A stretch of 64,000 nt of DNA, from the NCBI GenBank assembly GCA_009801085.1, contig VNWV01000005.1, forward strand, positions 2,542,001 to 2,606,000, in the 5' to 3' direction. The notes under the pieces are model-generated. The model saw nothing but the letters and a program-made list of their open reading frames with translations, was not told where the DNA came from and made no database searches. Of this stretch, positions 33,623 through 45,245 are shown in pieces. Numbering within the stretch: position 1 is the stretch's first letter; each line of letters starts with the position of its first letter. The DNA is from Lasiodiplodia sp. COLG20 (Eukaryota > Ascomycota > Dothideomycetes > Botryosphaeriales > Botryosphaeriaceae). The position numbers and the translations under genes were made by a program.

Positions 33623-36105
33623 ATGCCCGGCGCAGTCAGAGGCCCGCGGACCCTGTACGACAAGGTCTTTGAGGATCACATCGTCGAGGAGAAGGAGGAT
33701 GGCACCTGTCTCGTCTACATTGGTGCGCTCCAGCATGTCCACTGTCGCTGCTCGCATCGCTGACACCCTGCACAGACAGACATTTGGTGCACGAGGTCAC
33801 TTCACCGGTAAGTGTCGCCGCCAAAGCGTGCGCTGCCTATGACGTGGGGCTAACGATCGCCACAGCAAGCTTTCGAGGGGCTCCGCAACGCCAGCAGGAA
33901 GGTCCGGAGACCGGACTGCACCCTCGTCACCACCGACCACGTAAGTTGCCTGCGCTTGTGCACCGGGATCAAACACTGATGCCCCTGCAGAACATCCCTA
34001 CGTCGTCGAGGAAAAACTTCAAGGACGTAAACACCTTCATCGAGGAGGATGACTCGAGAACGCAATGCGCTACTCTCGAGGAGAACGTCAAGGCCTTCGA
34101 CCTCACCTACTTCGGTATGGGCGACAAGAGGCAGGGCATCGTCCACATTATCGGCCCCGAGCAGGGCTTCACCCTTCCCGCCACCACCGTCGTGTGCGGT
34201 GACTCGCACACCTCCACCCACGGCGCTTTCGGTGCCCTGGCCTTCGGTATCGGTACCTCTGAGGTCGAGCACGTCCTCGCTACGCAGACCCTGATCTCGA
34301 AGAGGAGCAAGAACATGAAGGTCCAGGTTGACGGCGAGCTGGCCCCTGGTGTCAGCAGCAAGGACATTGTTCTCCACGTTATTGGAATCATCGGCACCGC
34401 TGGCGGCACTGGATCCGTCATCGAGTTTTGCGGTTCCGCAATCAGGAAGCTGAGCATGGAAGCTCGCATGTCCATTTGCAACATGTCCATTGAGGGTGGT
34501 GCACGTGCGGGCATGATCGCCCCTGACGAAATTACCTTTGAATACCTCAAGGGCAGGCCTCTCGCCCCGAAGGTCGACAGCACTGAGTGGAAGAGGGCCA
34601 TCGCCTATTGGTCTACCCTCAAGACCGATGACGGTGCCAAGTTCGACGAGGAGATCTACATCGATGCCAAGGATATCGCCCCCACCGTCTCTTGGGGTAC
34701 CTCGCCTCAGGATGTGGTCCCCATCACCGGCAATGTTCCCAGCCCCGATGACTTCCAGGACGAGATCAAGAAGAAGGCCTGCGTCCGCGCTCTTCAATAC
34801 ATGGGCCTTACTGCTGGCACCCCGATGCAGGAGATCCCCGTCGACAAGGTTTTCATCGGCTCTTGCACTAATGCGCGTATCGAGGATTTGCGCGAGGCGG
34901 CCAAGATTGTGAAGGGCAACAAGATCGCTCCTAACATCATGCGTGCCATGATCGTTCCTGGCTCTGGTCTCGTGAAGAAGCAGGCCGAGGCCGAGGGTCT
35001 CGATAAGATCTTTTTGGACGCCGGTTTTGAGTTCAGGGAAGCCGGCTGCTCCATGTGCCTTGGCATGAACCCTGATATCCTTTCCCCTGGCGAGCGTTGC
35101 GCCAGTACTTCGAACCGCAACTTCGAAGGCCGTCAAGGTGCTGGTGGCCGGACACACCTGATGTCCCCGGCCATGGCTGCTGCTGCTGCCGTCACTGGCA
35201 GACTCTCCGATGTCAGGAAGGTCGCCCCTCCCTCTGCATCCGTCGACAAGGGTTCGCCAAAGCTCGAGCTCGAGGCAAACGTTAGCGATATTGAGAGCGA
35301 TGCGGATCTCGACAAGATCCTTGACGACCCGGTGGATTCTCAGGGTAACTCTGTCGAGACTGGTGCTCCTTCCAGCGCTGGTGGCATGGCCAAGTTTACT
35401 CAGCTTAAGGGCTACGCTGCACCAATGGACGTTGCAAACATTGATACCGACGCGATTATTCCCAAGCAGTTCCTCAAGACCATCAAGCGTTCCGGTCTGG
35501 GTTCTGCCCTCTTCAACGCCTGGAGATACGACCCCGCTACCGGCGCTGAGAACCCCGACTTCATTCTGAACAAGGAGCCCTACAGGAAGTCCAAGATTCT
35601 CGTCTGCACGGGCCCCAACTTTGGCTGCGGTTCCTCGCGTGAGCACGCCCCCTGGTCCCTTCTCGACTTCGGCATTCTCTCGATCATTGCCCCTAGCTTC
35701 GGTGACATTTTCTTCAACAACTCATTCAAGAACGGCATGCTTCCCATCCGCATTACCGACCAGGCTACCCTCGAGAAGATTGCGGCCGAAGCCGAGGCTG
35801 GCAAGGAGATCGAGGTCGATCTCCCCGCCCAGGTCATCAAGGATGCCGAGGGCAACGTGCTCGCAGAGTTCGAGGTCGAGGAGTTCAGGAAACATTGCCT
35901 TGTCAACGGTCTCGACGACATTGGTCTCACGATGCAGAAGCAGGATAAGATCAACAAGTTCGAGGAGAAGAGGACGCGCGAGTGGCCTTGGTTGGACGGC
36001 CAGGGCTACCTTTCGAGACACCGCACCGGTCCTGTGAAGGTCGAGGCGGCGCCTGTCCCCAAGACGAACAGGGGCGAGGTTCTGAAGGAGCCTTTGGAGT
36101 GGTAA
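33623..36105 (+). CDS. LEU1: 3-isopropylmalate dehydratase (leucine biosynthesis)
   Basis: This [4Fe-4S] aconitase-family enzyme isomerises 2- to 3-isopropylmalate in leucine synthesis. Exons 33623-33722, 33776-33807, 33866-33940 and 33991-36105 give 773 residues, the usual size of the fused fungal enzyme. The large-subunit part has [20 protein letters not shown] and cluster cysteines in [12 protein letters not shown] (about 360) and CSMCLG (about 421 and 424). A linker rich in Ser and Asp (about 500-560) leads to the small-subunit part with [17 protein letters not shown], the swivelling-domain substrate loop. Three small 5' exons precede one large exon. Codon bias indicates strong expression. 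A Leu3-type site lies upstream. Confidence 0.98.
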
Positions 36106-36404
36106 ACTTGTCCCGGAGGAATGGCGTATCGGAATTGCGGTGCAACAACATGGGCGTTTAATGATGGGTCAACGAATGCGGAAAATGGCGAGCGTAAAAA
36201 GGCAGTCTCGTCGGTTATTTAATGGGCAACTATCATCATATGAGATTATGTCATGCATACTTGCGAGAACGCAAGAAAGTAAAGAAATTCAAGAGAAACA
36301 TTTTGACGAAGCAAGAACTTTTTGGAATATTACATGAGGTTGTCAGAAACCCTGGTATCAAAGAACAACGATCGCGTCCATGCCATGCGCCAGTCGGAAG
36401 GCCA

Positions 36405-38003
36405 CTAACCACCACAACATCGTACAGCCCCTATCGAGTCTCTTTCTCGTAATATGTCGTCTGCTGTCAGGCCGCGCGCATCCCAACAGTAGTAGGTATC
36501 AAAAAGGTGTTCACCGTAGCTCGGCAAACTCGTGACGACGCCGCATTCATCGATGATGTCGGTGTCACAAATGCTGTTTGTGCTGGATATCACGCTGTCC
36601 TGTCGTTCGCGAACAGGCACGAACAGCTTAGGGAACAGATCCGCGCTTCCCTTCTGCTCACGCACTGTCAGCCCTCGCTTTCCCTCCCCTGAAGTTGGAG
36701 TACAAACTGTACACTTACCTCTTGCGTGGTCTTTTTGCCCTCGTCCTCGACGCTCACCTTCGCCTGCAGCGTGTACCGCACCCTGATCTTCTCACCATCG
36801 TGCACGCTCTGCACCAACGAGTACGGCGCCATCGGTAGCGGTAGTTTCAAGTCAAAGTAATTGGGTGGCGCTGGCGTCGGCGTATTACTGTTGTTGTTGT
36901 GGTTGCTGCTACAATCCCCATCACCACCACCATTACTGCTACCGTCCTTGTCATCACCACAACCTCCTCCTCCTTCTACTCTCATCTCCGTCTCATCCAC
37001 GACAGTCGCCCTCGTCATCGCTAGCTCGCTCGCCGACACCGACCTGCTCACCGTCGCCACGGACCGTGTGCACTTGGTGCCGCGGTGCGGCTCGCCGTGC
37101 TTGTCGGTGACGACGAGGTGGACGTTTTGGAGTAGTTCGAGGCTGAGGATGACTATACGGTTGGGATTCGAGAGCAACGCGCTGGTATCGGAGTGGTCGA
37201 GGGGGAGAGGCGTCAGCGCAAAGGTGGTTTCGAGGACGCCGCCGCCATTGTCGGTGGGTTGGTAGGGTTGCGAGAGGGTGACGGTGGCGTCGAGGCCGGA
37301 TGTTGCGAGTGTGATGTTCGCGGTTTGTTGTGTGATCTGAAGGATTGGAGATGCGTGAGCTTCATTCTAGATGGCTTCCATTTCTATTTTTTTTTTTTTT
37401 TTAGGTGTGTGTAACTGACCTCTGGCGCAAATTGGAGCTCGTCGATGAAGAAGGATGGGGATTTGAGGAGACGCAGTGGCTCGCTAACGCGCAGCTTTTT
37501 GGTTAATATGCCGCTGCCAACGGTGACCTCTGCAGAGATAGAGTAGCGGATGTACGTGTCGAGTGGGAGCCACGTTATCGACTCTGGGAGCGACGAGGGG
37601 AGAGTGAAGGAGAAAGGCCAAGTGTAGAGGCCAGGTGCTGCTTTGCTGGGTTGGCCGGTGCCCTTGACGAAGACGTAAAGGAGGCGGTCCTGAAAGAATA
37701 TGGAATCCCTTTGTCGAACGGTTTGCGGTTGGAGGGTGTCGGTCAGCCAGCTGCAGCACTGCGGTCAGCTTTTCTGATGGCCCGAAATGCATGAGATGGT
37801 GGTCCGTACTGGACTTTGCGGACTCCATGCAATGCCACCTTGACTGCTTTGATGGCAGTTGGATTTTGGGTGCAGAGGACGACCTCGCCGTGCACAACTT
37901 GTTTTTGGCCATCTCGATGTTTGCGACGGAAGACGATGTCGTGGGTATCGAGACTGAAGTAGGCGCGCAGGTCAGTGCCAAATGTCTGAAAATTTGACTT
38001 CAT
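36405..38003 (-). CDS. Arrestin-domain protein (alpha-arrestin type)
   Basis: Fungal alpha-arrestins link Rsp5-type ubiquitin ligases to membrane cargo. Four exons (38003..37810, 37750..37420, 37336..36719, 36653..36405) join in frame to give 463 residues. The N-terminal arrestin fold shows as FGTDLRAYFSLDTHDIVFRR, HGEVVLCTQNPTAIKAVKVALHG, LYTWPFSFTLPSSLPES and TYIRYSISAEVTVG. Exon 3 continues with the second lobe (YSLVQSVHDGEKIRVRYTLQAKVSVED) interrupted by a Gly/Asn/Asp-rich insertion. I saw no PPxY motif, so the ligase link is unproven. Intron 2 uses a GTCAGT donor and carries a 16-base T tract (plus-strand 37387-37402). The last exon is the least certain part. Confidence 0.82.
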
Positions 38004-39553
38004 CGCCTACCTTATTTTCAGACACTTTTCGGATCTGCAAGGAGCCATCTTTTTCTTTGGGTGGCAAATGCCTTTGTCCTTAGGTCTGGTAACTCGACGA
38101 AGCCAGCGCAGGGCATGGAACGCTTCATGACGAGGCGCGAGGGGGGTCGCCGGTTTATGTATGGCTAAGACCATGGCTGAGGTTACCTTTACCAATATTG
38201 CGTCACGTAAATCTCTCGTGTCGTGTCACTCGACACTGGAAACGGGTGGGTTTGAGGTGAGGGGAAAGCATGCCGAGTTGGATGTTGTGCTGACTAGCGC
38301 AAGCGGGCCGCTTCCCGTTTCTGGCAGCACTCAGCACCTTCTCAGAACCTGCTCCCCTGCCAGCGAAAGGATCGTATGCTAACGCCGAACGCAGTAATGA
38401 CGTCTCCGAATCCAGCCTATCATGCTGCACTTGTCAGCCCTACCATTCTTTCTGCAGACACGGCATCTCCTCTGCAATCAGCACCAGCTCTGCGGTGTGT
38501 CAAAACGATCAACGGTGACCGTCGATTTCTAATCGTGAGTCACAACAAAGAAGACTCTTCACCTAGATGGTATAGACTGTTGCGAATTTTGGTGTTGTGT
38601 GGCTACGGACTGGGTGACCCTGCCCGGAGCTTGTGGTAGGTCCGCGCTTGTCTCCGGACCAGCCCCTCCGTTAGTACTCGGTGAGCCGAAAGAGAAGTCC
38701 TGCTATCGAATTCAAAGATAACGACTGTCTAATCTCCGGGCTCAGCCCTTTTTATAACCTCCACCAGCGCCTTCGATGCTCCGCCCAAGAGTTTCCACAG
38801 AGCGGGTCCTATGATGTGGTGCGCTGGCTTAATGTCATGACGATCTATGGCTCGGTTTGCTTAGGACCATTTTCTCATCTGAGGTAGAGGGAGAAATTTT
38901 TCGAAAGGGGGGTTCTGGAGACATGGCCTGGGTGGAGATACTCCTAGGGCTGTCAATTTTCTTTTTCCTTTGGTGTATCGCTGCTTCTTCCATTTTTCCT
39001 TTCTTGCGAAGCGAGCTTAGGTAGGGATATCGGCTCACAAAATACCAAGCCAGCCACACGCACATCTCTATATATGTGTAAAGCTTGTCGTTTTAGCTGC
39101 GCGGCGCAGTGATCGTCGGGTACTAAACGTGTAAGGTTTTCGTAAATTATTCGTGCTCCTTCCTCATTCCGTTAGCAAAGTCAATGAAGTCAAGAAATCC
39201 ACCCGCGGGCCGACTCAGTTTTTCATCGACTGACAATCCGGCCACCGAGTATAAGAAATAGGAAACTCATGCATCATAGCAATACTTGCTTTCTCCACTC
39301 AAAGTAAAGCGATAACAAGGGTCTGGGCGAAGAAGGGCCGTTTTGTTGCTGACATAGCGTGACGTCTGCAAAAGGTGGTTCGTTCTAAGGCTGCTGCCAA
39401 GATGCCCCAAACAGGAACCAATCCCAACCATCGGAGCACGTGTCCAGCATCACAACTGAGTGACTTCATCATTAAAGATATTCCCCCGCCTCCGTGACCT
39501 CCGCCTCCAGCTCCGTTTACCCCAATTACCCTTTTCCTGCACAACCAATCGCA
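38004..39553. other. Intergenic region, 1.55 kb, no gene seen
   Basis: This should hold the promoter of the arrestin gene (left) and the 3' flank of the next minus-strand gene (right). Short frames on both strands lack protein-like composition. No tRNA or repeat was recognised. Confidence 0.5.
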
Positions 39554-41863
39554 TCAGCCACCCCATCCACCACCCCTCACACACCCACCCAGCATCGCGA
39601 TCCCCTTGAATATCCATCGAATAGGCCATAGCACGACCAGCAACCCTCTCCCCACCACGCTCAGCATGTACCAGCCCGCGATAACTGCCCATACGAAGGC
39701 CAAGGCTTGTACCAACGTGACCACCGCGCTCTTTGACACGCGCACGTCGATAAGCGGCTGATTCTCCGCCTGAGCCATCTCGACCGGTTCTTGCGTCTGC
39801 GCTGTCGGAGCCGCTGCGACGACCGATTGCGCCGCCGTTGCAGCCAATGCTTGCTTGCCCACGCTGCAGTGGTGTGCATGCTGCTCACGTAAGGCAGCTA
39901 GCGCAGCAGCGCGCTGAGCGGCAAAAGTGGCATCGTCGACGGGGGCTGCGGCCGTGCTTACGACGGTGGGCGTCTTGCTGCCGGTGGCGGTGGTTTTGAT
40001 GTTGGCAGCTGGTCTGGCGGCCGCCGCATGAGTCGCTGACGGCGCGCGTGTAGATGATGGTCTGGAAGCAGACGCAGCCGCAGCGGTAGATGTGGCTTTT
40101 GGGACGCTCTTCTCCGCCGACGAAGGTTTCGCAGAGGTGGCTTTCGAAGTCGGGGCCGGTTTGGTGAGCTTCTTGCGTGTTGATTTGGCGATGGCCACTT
40201 TCGGCGGCTTCGCCGGGGATAAGGCTCTGACTGTTGATGCGGGCTTCTTCATCTTTTCCGCAGCGTCATCTGCTGTTTGTGGTGGAGGAGGCCGCTGGAT
40301 CGAGAGTCTGGTCTGCTGCGCTTTATCTGCGGTGCTGCTGGGGGTTGCAGTTTGGGTGCCGGCTGTTGCTGTTGGGACCTTGTCACTATCTGCTTGGCGT
40401 GGTTTGCCTGTTGTGATGACCAGTCGCTGTACGCCGGTGCCGTTCAGTCGTGTCTGAGCACGTACAGATGGAGTCTCGAATGATGGCTGGATCGGATGTC
40501 GTTTGTATGCGCCTGCAACGCTGGCACGAGTTTGCGTGCCGCGATTGTGTGTGTCTGGGGTGGGCCCTGGTGCTGAGGCGTTTACCAACATGGGCGCAGT
40601 TAAAGGTACGGGATGAGCCTCAAACGAGGAAGCGGGAGGCGTGTCCAGAGGAGGCCTGGACGAAGCGTTCCACTCACCATTGTGATGCGGCCGACCAGCC
40701 TCATACCTGTGAGGTGGCGGCAATGGTGGAGATGGATAGTCGGCTGTAATCGGCGACCTAGCTGAAGATGGGCCGGCAATGTCATCTGGCCCATGAGGTG
40801 CCGGAGAGGGCGTGGCCACATATTCACCCGCAACTGGCTTCCGTGGTATTGAGCACACCCTTCGTGGCGCTGCAGCGTTCGCTGGTCTTTCCCACGGGTG
40901 CCGCGGACCGAGCACTCTTTCTCTTGACTGAGCGCAGAAGGCATCGCGCGCGTCATATGAGGAGTACGATCGTGTGCGCGCCAGAGTTGGAACTTGGATC
41001 TGGCTCTTTGATTGTGAGCGCATTATTCGCGGGCCACCAGGAGCTTGCCCACGTGCGAGCGGTGTTTCGCCCGGCGTGAGAGGCCCGGCGGGCAACTCGA
41101 AGACCCTGCGACTTTCTTCTGTAACCCATGTAGATATCGCGTCGGTCCCACCGCTCGTTACAGTTTTGACTGGAGGTGTTATTTTTAGTGCGCCAGGCAT
41201 TCGGAGATGGTCAGGATCGAATGCTGCGTAATGATCGGGCGTTGGCTGGGATTTGAGCGGCTGGGTTAAGCTGTCGAGCGCATCTGGGGGCTCTTCGTCC
41301 TCGACAGTCGGTCTCGGTGGCCTGGCGCGCGGCTCGTCATGTTCTGGAGGCGTTGGGGGGAGTTCTTTTGCAAAGATGCGCCAGCGAAGAAAACGCTCTT
41401 TCTGCTGCGATTTCTGCCTGATGAGTGTCGTGTCCAAGTCTTCTGCCGGGTCGTGAGGAGGCTCAGTCCGCTCAGAGACCAAACTCAACACGCTCGGACT
41501 CATTTCGCCCGTATGCGGATTAGGATTCTGGACGGTAATGAAGTCGTCCGTGTCGCAGATGCGCAGCCCTGGTTTTCCGTGCGTAGGGTGCTCGAACAGC
41601 ACACGTTCTGATCCCGACGAGGAAGACAATGACCAGGTATCGTAGCCGCTGTCGTCGCTCCAACCGGCGTTGGGTTCGGGGCTCAATCTGTATAGGAATT
41701 TCTCACGCGCCCATCGGCGGAAGCGTCTGTTGCGTCGTGTAGAAGAGAGCTCAACACGCTCCCAGGATTCGAGAGGCTCATTCTCGCTGCTGCCGTATGG
41801 ATGGCTGGTTGGCTCACTCAGGAATGCGCCAGGCATTGAGGAATGCGCTTCCCACGTCATCAT
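39554..41863 (-). CDS. Large disordered protein with hydrophobic C-terminal segment
   Basis: I do not recognise this 769-residue, single-exon protein. It is disordered and rich in Pro, Ser, Thr and Ala over most of its length. An N-terminal basic patch (RRNRRFRRWAREKFLYRL) and a later one (ERFLRWRIFAKELPPTPP) are the only aromatic islands and may be conserved interaction motifs. An Ala/Lys/Thr/Pro-rich region resembling histone H1-like tails covers about residues 520-660. Near the C-terminus a hydrophobic stretch (AVVTLVQALAFVWAVIAGWYM and the following GLLVVLWPIRWIF) fits one or two membrane segments. A tail-anchored membrane protein with a long cytosolic disordered arm is inferred. A second ATG directly follows the first. 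Confidence 0.65.
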   Translation of the reverse strand: MMTWEAHSSMPGAFLSEPTSHPYGSSENEPLESWERVELSSTRRNRRFRRWAREKFLYRLSPEPNAGWSDDSGYDTWSLSSSSGSERVLFEHPTHGKPGLRICDTDDFITVQNPNPHTGEMSPSVLSLVSERTEPPHDPAEDLDTTLIRQKSQQKERFLRWRIFAKELPPTPPEHDEPRARPPRPTVEDEEPPDALDSLTQPLKSQPTPDHYAAFDPDHLRMPGALKITPPVKTVTSGGTDAISTWVTEESRRVFELPAGPLTPGETPLARGQAPGGPRIMRSQSKSQIQVPTLARTRSYSSYDARDAFCAQSRERVLGPRHPWERPANAAAPRRVCSIPRKPVAGEYVATPSPAPHGPDDIAGPSSARSPITADYPSPPLPPPHRYEAGRPHHNGEWNASSRPPLDTPPASSFEAHPVPLTAPMLVNASAPGPTPDTHNRGTQTRASVAGAYKRHPIQPSFETPSVRAQTRLNGTGVQRLVITTGKPRQADSDKVPTATAGTQTATPSSTADKAQQTRLSIQRPPPPQTADDAAEKMKKPASTVRALSPAKPPKVAIAKSTRKKLTKPAPTSKATSAKPSSAEKSVPKATSTAAAASASRPSSTRAPSATHAAAARPAANIKTTATGSKTPTVVSTAAAPVDDATFAAQRAAALAALREQHAHHCSVGKQALAATAAQSVVAAAPTAQTQEPVEMAQAENQPLIDVRVSKSAVVTLVQALAFVWAVIAGWYMLSVVGRGLLVVLWPIRWIFKGIAMLGGCVRGGGWGG

Positions 41864-42625
41864 CTACTTCGCACCCAGGGAAGCCACAAGGAACGAGTGT
41901 GTGTCTCGCAAAAACGAATGCAAAAGAGTGCTGAGAGGGCGTTTGTTACTGTGTAGTGATTGTTCATGATAGCAATGCTAATGGTTGATGGAGATGCGGC
42001 ATTAAAGGCGGCACTTCAGCATTTAAGCCCGATGAAATAGAGAAGTGACGTCTCCGATCTAGACGAGATCGCGCTTGCCATCATAGGCCCACAGTAGAAA
42101 AGTGATCGATAGCCATGGTTGTATCATCGCAGAGCTGGCTACTCCCGGCTCGTCAAAGGACACTTAATTCAGTATAGGTAATGATGTTGGTTCTTCTGAG
42201 ATGTTTAGACCAACGTGGATCCGGATGCAGGAGTCCGCGAAGAGAAACGTTTCGCATCCGAAAGAGTCCACCATGGTTGGTGATTGCAGTTCGACGGTTG
42301 AGGCTAAACCATCTTTGTCAGCGACCACCACAAAGACATACCGCTGCTTAACGTCCGGGTGCAACCCACTCGTCAGACGCTTTGTCTACAAGACACTTAC
42401 GTATCCTGTCCGAGAGCGTCGTGTTCATTTTCATGTGGGCCATTAGCTGAATCACATTGTCGCACAGATTTGAGCCCACCCCCTATCCAACCAATCCCCG
42501 TGATCCTGCTTTTGATGTTTTGTCTTGGCTTCATTGCCATGAGCAAGGTATATGGCGCATGAACACCGTTTCCTAACCAACGCCTGACGCCGCCGCTGTG
42601 CCCCTTTCCGCCCATTATGTACCAT
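41864..42625. other. Intergenic region, 760 bp
   Basis: Promoter side of the disordered-protein gene and 3' flank of CDC73. Nothing else was recognised. Confidence 0.5.
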
Positions 42626-43950
42626 CTACCTTCCCACCGGAGGACCGTCTTTCGTCCAGCCCTTGCCACGCATGCTGAGCTCAATGGCATTCCAAATCTT
42701 CTCCACCTCCTCGCGATCTCTCCAGCGGCCCGCTGCACCCTGGTGCGGAGTCCACTTGTCGACCTGCGCAGTCATGACGCTCCGTCCCCATCCTTTCACT
42801 GTTTCAGGAACGGATTCTCCTCGCCAGCCGACGTAAACTCCCAGAGCGTGGCTGAACAGCTCTGCGGGTTGCGTCCACTTGTATGACTTGAACTGCCACG
42901 TCTGGCCCGTTGTGAAGACAGCAACCACGCGCTGCCAGTAGTCCGGCTTGAACTGATCAGGAGTATCGACGAGGATGAATCGCATGGGGCGATTGGGATC
43001 AATGCTAGGAAGTGTACGCGTAAGATGGAGCAGGTTGGGACCAGCACCAGCAGAATCAGCTGGAGCGTAGATACCGCCGTCAAGGAAAGACTTGACGTTG
43101 GACATGCGCAAGAGCGAGGAGGCGGACGGGGATAGGAGGATGATGGGCTCCGGGCGGCGACCGGGCTTCTTGAGATTTGAGACGAGCGCAGGATTGGTGA
43201 CGTTGTTCAAAGGATTGGGTACAGCGGCTGCGCCTGACCGCTTGCCATGGCCAAGAAGAGCGGCGGCGTGTTTGCGCACATGAGAGAAATCCTAACAGAG
43301 GGTCAGCAGCCATTGAATGCAGAACGAAGTGCTGCTATACTCACAGTAGGCTTGATGCCGCGCAACACGCTATTCCTGTCTCCCATTCGCCGTTCGCCAT
43401 TGTAGATTTCTAGAAGCCGCGGGTCAGGCTGAGACTTGCCAGCCTTCGGAGCGCCGCTGGGCACAGTCGATATACCGCCGGCGGTACCAGCGGCAATGTT
43501 CGCAGAGCTTGTGGCAGCCGAGGCCTCGGACGGCAGCGGCTTGATGTTCTCGCTCTCTTCAGAGCCACCCTCGAGCCATGTGATGAGGTCGAGCTTCTCA
43601 GCGAAGACCAGATTCTTGACAGAGCCCCCTGCGTTACCCGGCAGCTTCAACTCGTCGTTCAAACGGCCTACGGAAGTAATGTACTCGGGGACAGCAGCAT
43701 CCTTCTTCAGCCAGGTGAAGTACACGCTGCGCAGGTCGACAGGCTGGCCCTCGGAGACGAAGCGCGTCGGGGTATTCAGAGGAATGGCGCGGTGCTGTCC
43801 GTCTTCGTGGTTGAACTGGAGGAAAGTTGCCTTTGCGAGGTCCTGCTCGACATCTTGGACATGCGATGCGTCGGCGCTCTTCGTGGGGATCGGGGGTTTG
43901 CTGGCAGCGATGGCGTTGCGGAGGTTGAGCAGCGGGTCGCTCTCGGCCAT
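42626..43950 (-). CDS. CDC73: Paf1 complex subunit CDC73
   Basis: Cdc73 (parafibromin homologue) is a subunit of the Paf1 complex, which travels with RNA polymerase II and promotes histone modification and 3' processing. Exons 43950..43345 and 43291..42626, with a 53 bp intron, give 423 residues. The N-terminal part includes DLRSVYFTWLKKDAAVPEYI and FAEKLDLITWLEG. The C-terminal Ras-like domain spans about residues 265-420: EPIILLSPSASSLLRMSNVK, then MRFILVDTPDQFKPDYWQRV and VDKWTPHQGAAGRWRDREEV. The start MAESDPLLNLRNAI matches orthologues. Confidence 0.95.
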
Positions 43951-44220
43951 TGTTGCGGTATGCGATGGCGATGGCGCGGGAGAGGGTAGAGGAGCGGGCG
44001 GGAGGTGGTGTAGGAAATGCGGCCGTCGTGGAGCTCGACGTGAAGGTCGACGCGCGCAAGATCGTCCGAGCTTGCACCGCGCATGCCTGCCTGAATCGGA
44101 ACCCTTTCACCTGTGCTACCCGACACACAACCACCTCACACGAACAACGCAGTTCACGGAAAAAGAGCATGCCGAATGGCGCTCTGTTGCATTATTTCAT
44201 AGTAACGGCTACCCTGTCAT

Positions 44221-45245
44221 TTAGTTCCTTTTCCTTCGCGAAGCCCTATTCCTACGCCCGCTCCCCATGATAGATTCGTATAAGGCCGATGGATCAGGTA
44301 TGTAGGCGGGACGGCCTTTGTTGAAACCAGGCTCGCTCTTCGATACTCCATCTGCGTCCTTGGAGATGGTGTGCAAGACGGCACCAAGCGCATCGCTGTA
44401 CGTTCGAATTGTTGCGACTCTCTGCCTGATGCGGTTCGCAAATACTTGAAGGAATCTCTTGCGCTCAAACTCCCTAATCCATACTATTCTTCGCCATCTG
44501 TCGTGGTTCGAATTCAATCTTGATGTAGACAGTTGCATCTCGGCAGTGATTGCTCGAATTTCTGCTAAGACGGGTCGATACTTTCGCAGGACGCTCAAGA
44601 GCTGGCTAGATTCAGTCTGCTCAACAGCCAAGCACACAGCACTGGCATAGTCGCCGTCATGGGATATGCTCAGTTTTGCTACCTGACCCTTGCACCCGTC
44701 CAGTGCCGGGTCTAGATCAGGATGGGTTTCCAGGTCCAGGTCCGGATCAATCTCCGTAGAGAGCGGAAGGCTGAAACCGCAATTTCGATTCAGATAGAGG
44801 CGCTGGACATGGGTCAAGACGGGCGATTCATCGAGCACGATGGCATAAGGCTGGCTGCCCTGGGTAGCCACCAATACATCTTTCAGAAAGATTCGGCGGG
44901 AGGAAACGGCTTTGATGACCGCTTCTTTGGCAGCAAATCTATAGAAAGCACTCAATCTCACAGTTCCAGCTATAGTGCACGAGCTTCTTACCGGCCGGCA
45001 AGGTAGCGGACCGCACTGGTGACGAGAGCTGGATCACGACTAGCGGCTGGCTCGTGCAGCAAGCCTTCGAAGCGCTGATTGAATAGCAAGATCTCGCGGA
45101 AGGAGAAAATGCGTGCTAGGAATGGCCGGAACGACGGCAGAGAGGAGCGGGCGGGAGTGCGGCGCTGAAGCAGAGTGTTGACGCGCTTGATACTGCAGAT
45201 GTCGAGCCCCACGCTGAAAGGATGTGGAAAGGGGCGTGGAGGCAT
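44221..45245 (-). CDS. PPT2: Holo-ACP synthase (4'-phosphopantetheinyl transferase) with C-terminal extension
   Basis: AcpS-type enzymes attach the phosphopantetheine arm to acyl carrier protein; fungal Ppt2 serves mitochondrial ACP. Exons 45245..44992 and 44938..44221, with a 53 bp intron, give 323 residues. Motif 1 is VGLDICSIKRVNTLL (metal-binding Asp), and motif 2 is RFAAKEAVIKA, restored exactly by splicing. AKLSISHDGDYASAVCLAVE ends the catalytic fold near residue 192. The next 130 residues are extra compared with yeast Ppt2 and bacterial AcpS. They form a helical, charged segment (RWRRIVWIREFERKRFLQVF) and a basic tail. No mitochondrial presequence is obvious, although the N-terminus is Pro/Arg-rich. 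Confidence 0.88.

Noticed and set aside
33850..35646. Minus-strand open frame of 598 codons opposite LEU1
   Set aside because: It is the antisense of a strongly codon-biased, certain gene. Such shadow frames arise from C-ending codons, and the translation is Leu/Val/Gly/Asp repetitive without a domain.
44500..44530. GGTTCGAATTC resembling a tRNA T-loop
   Set aside because: It lies inside the ACP synthase exon and no acceptor stem or anticodon arm can be drawn around it. No other tRNA-like fold was found in the window.
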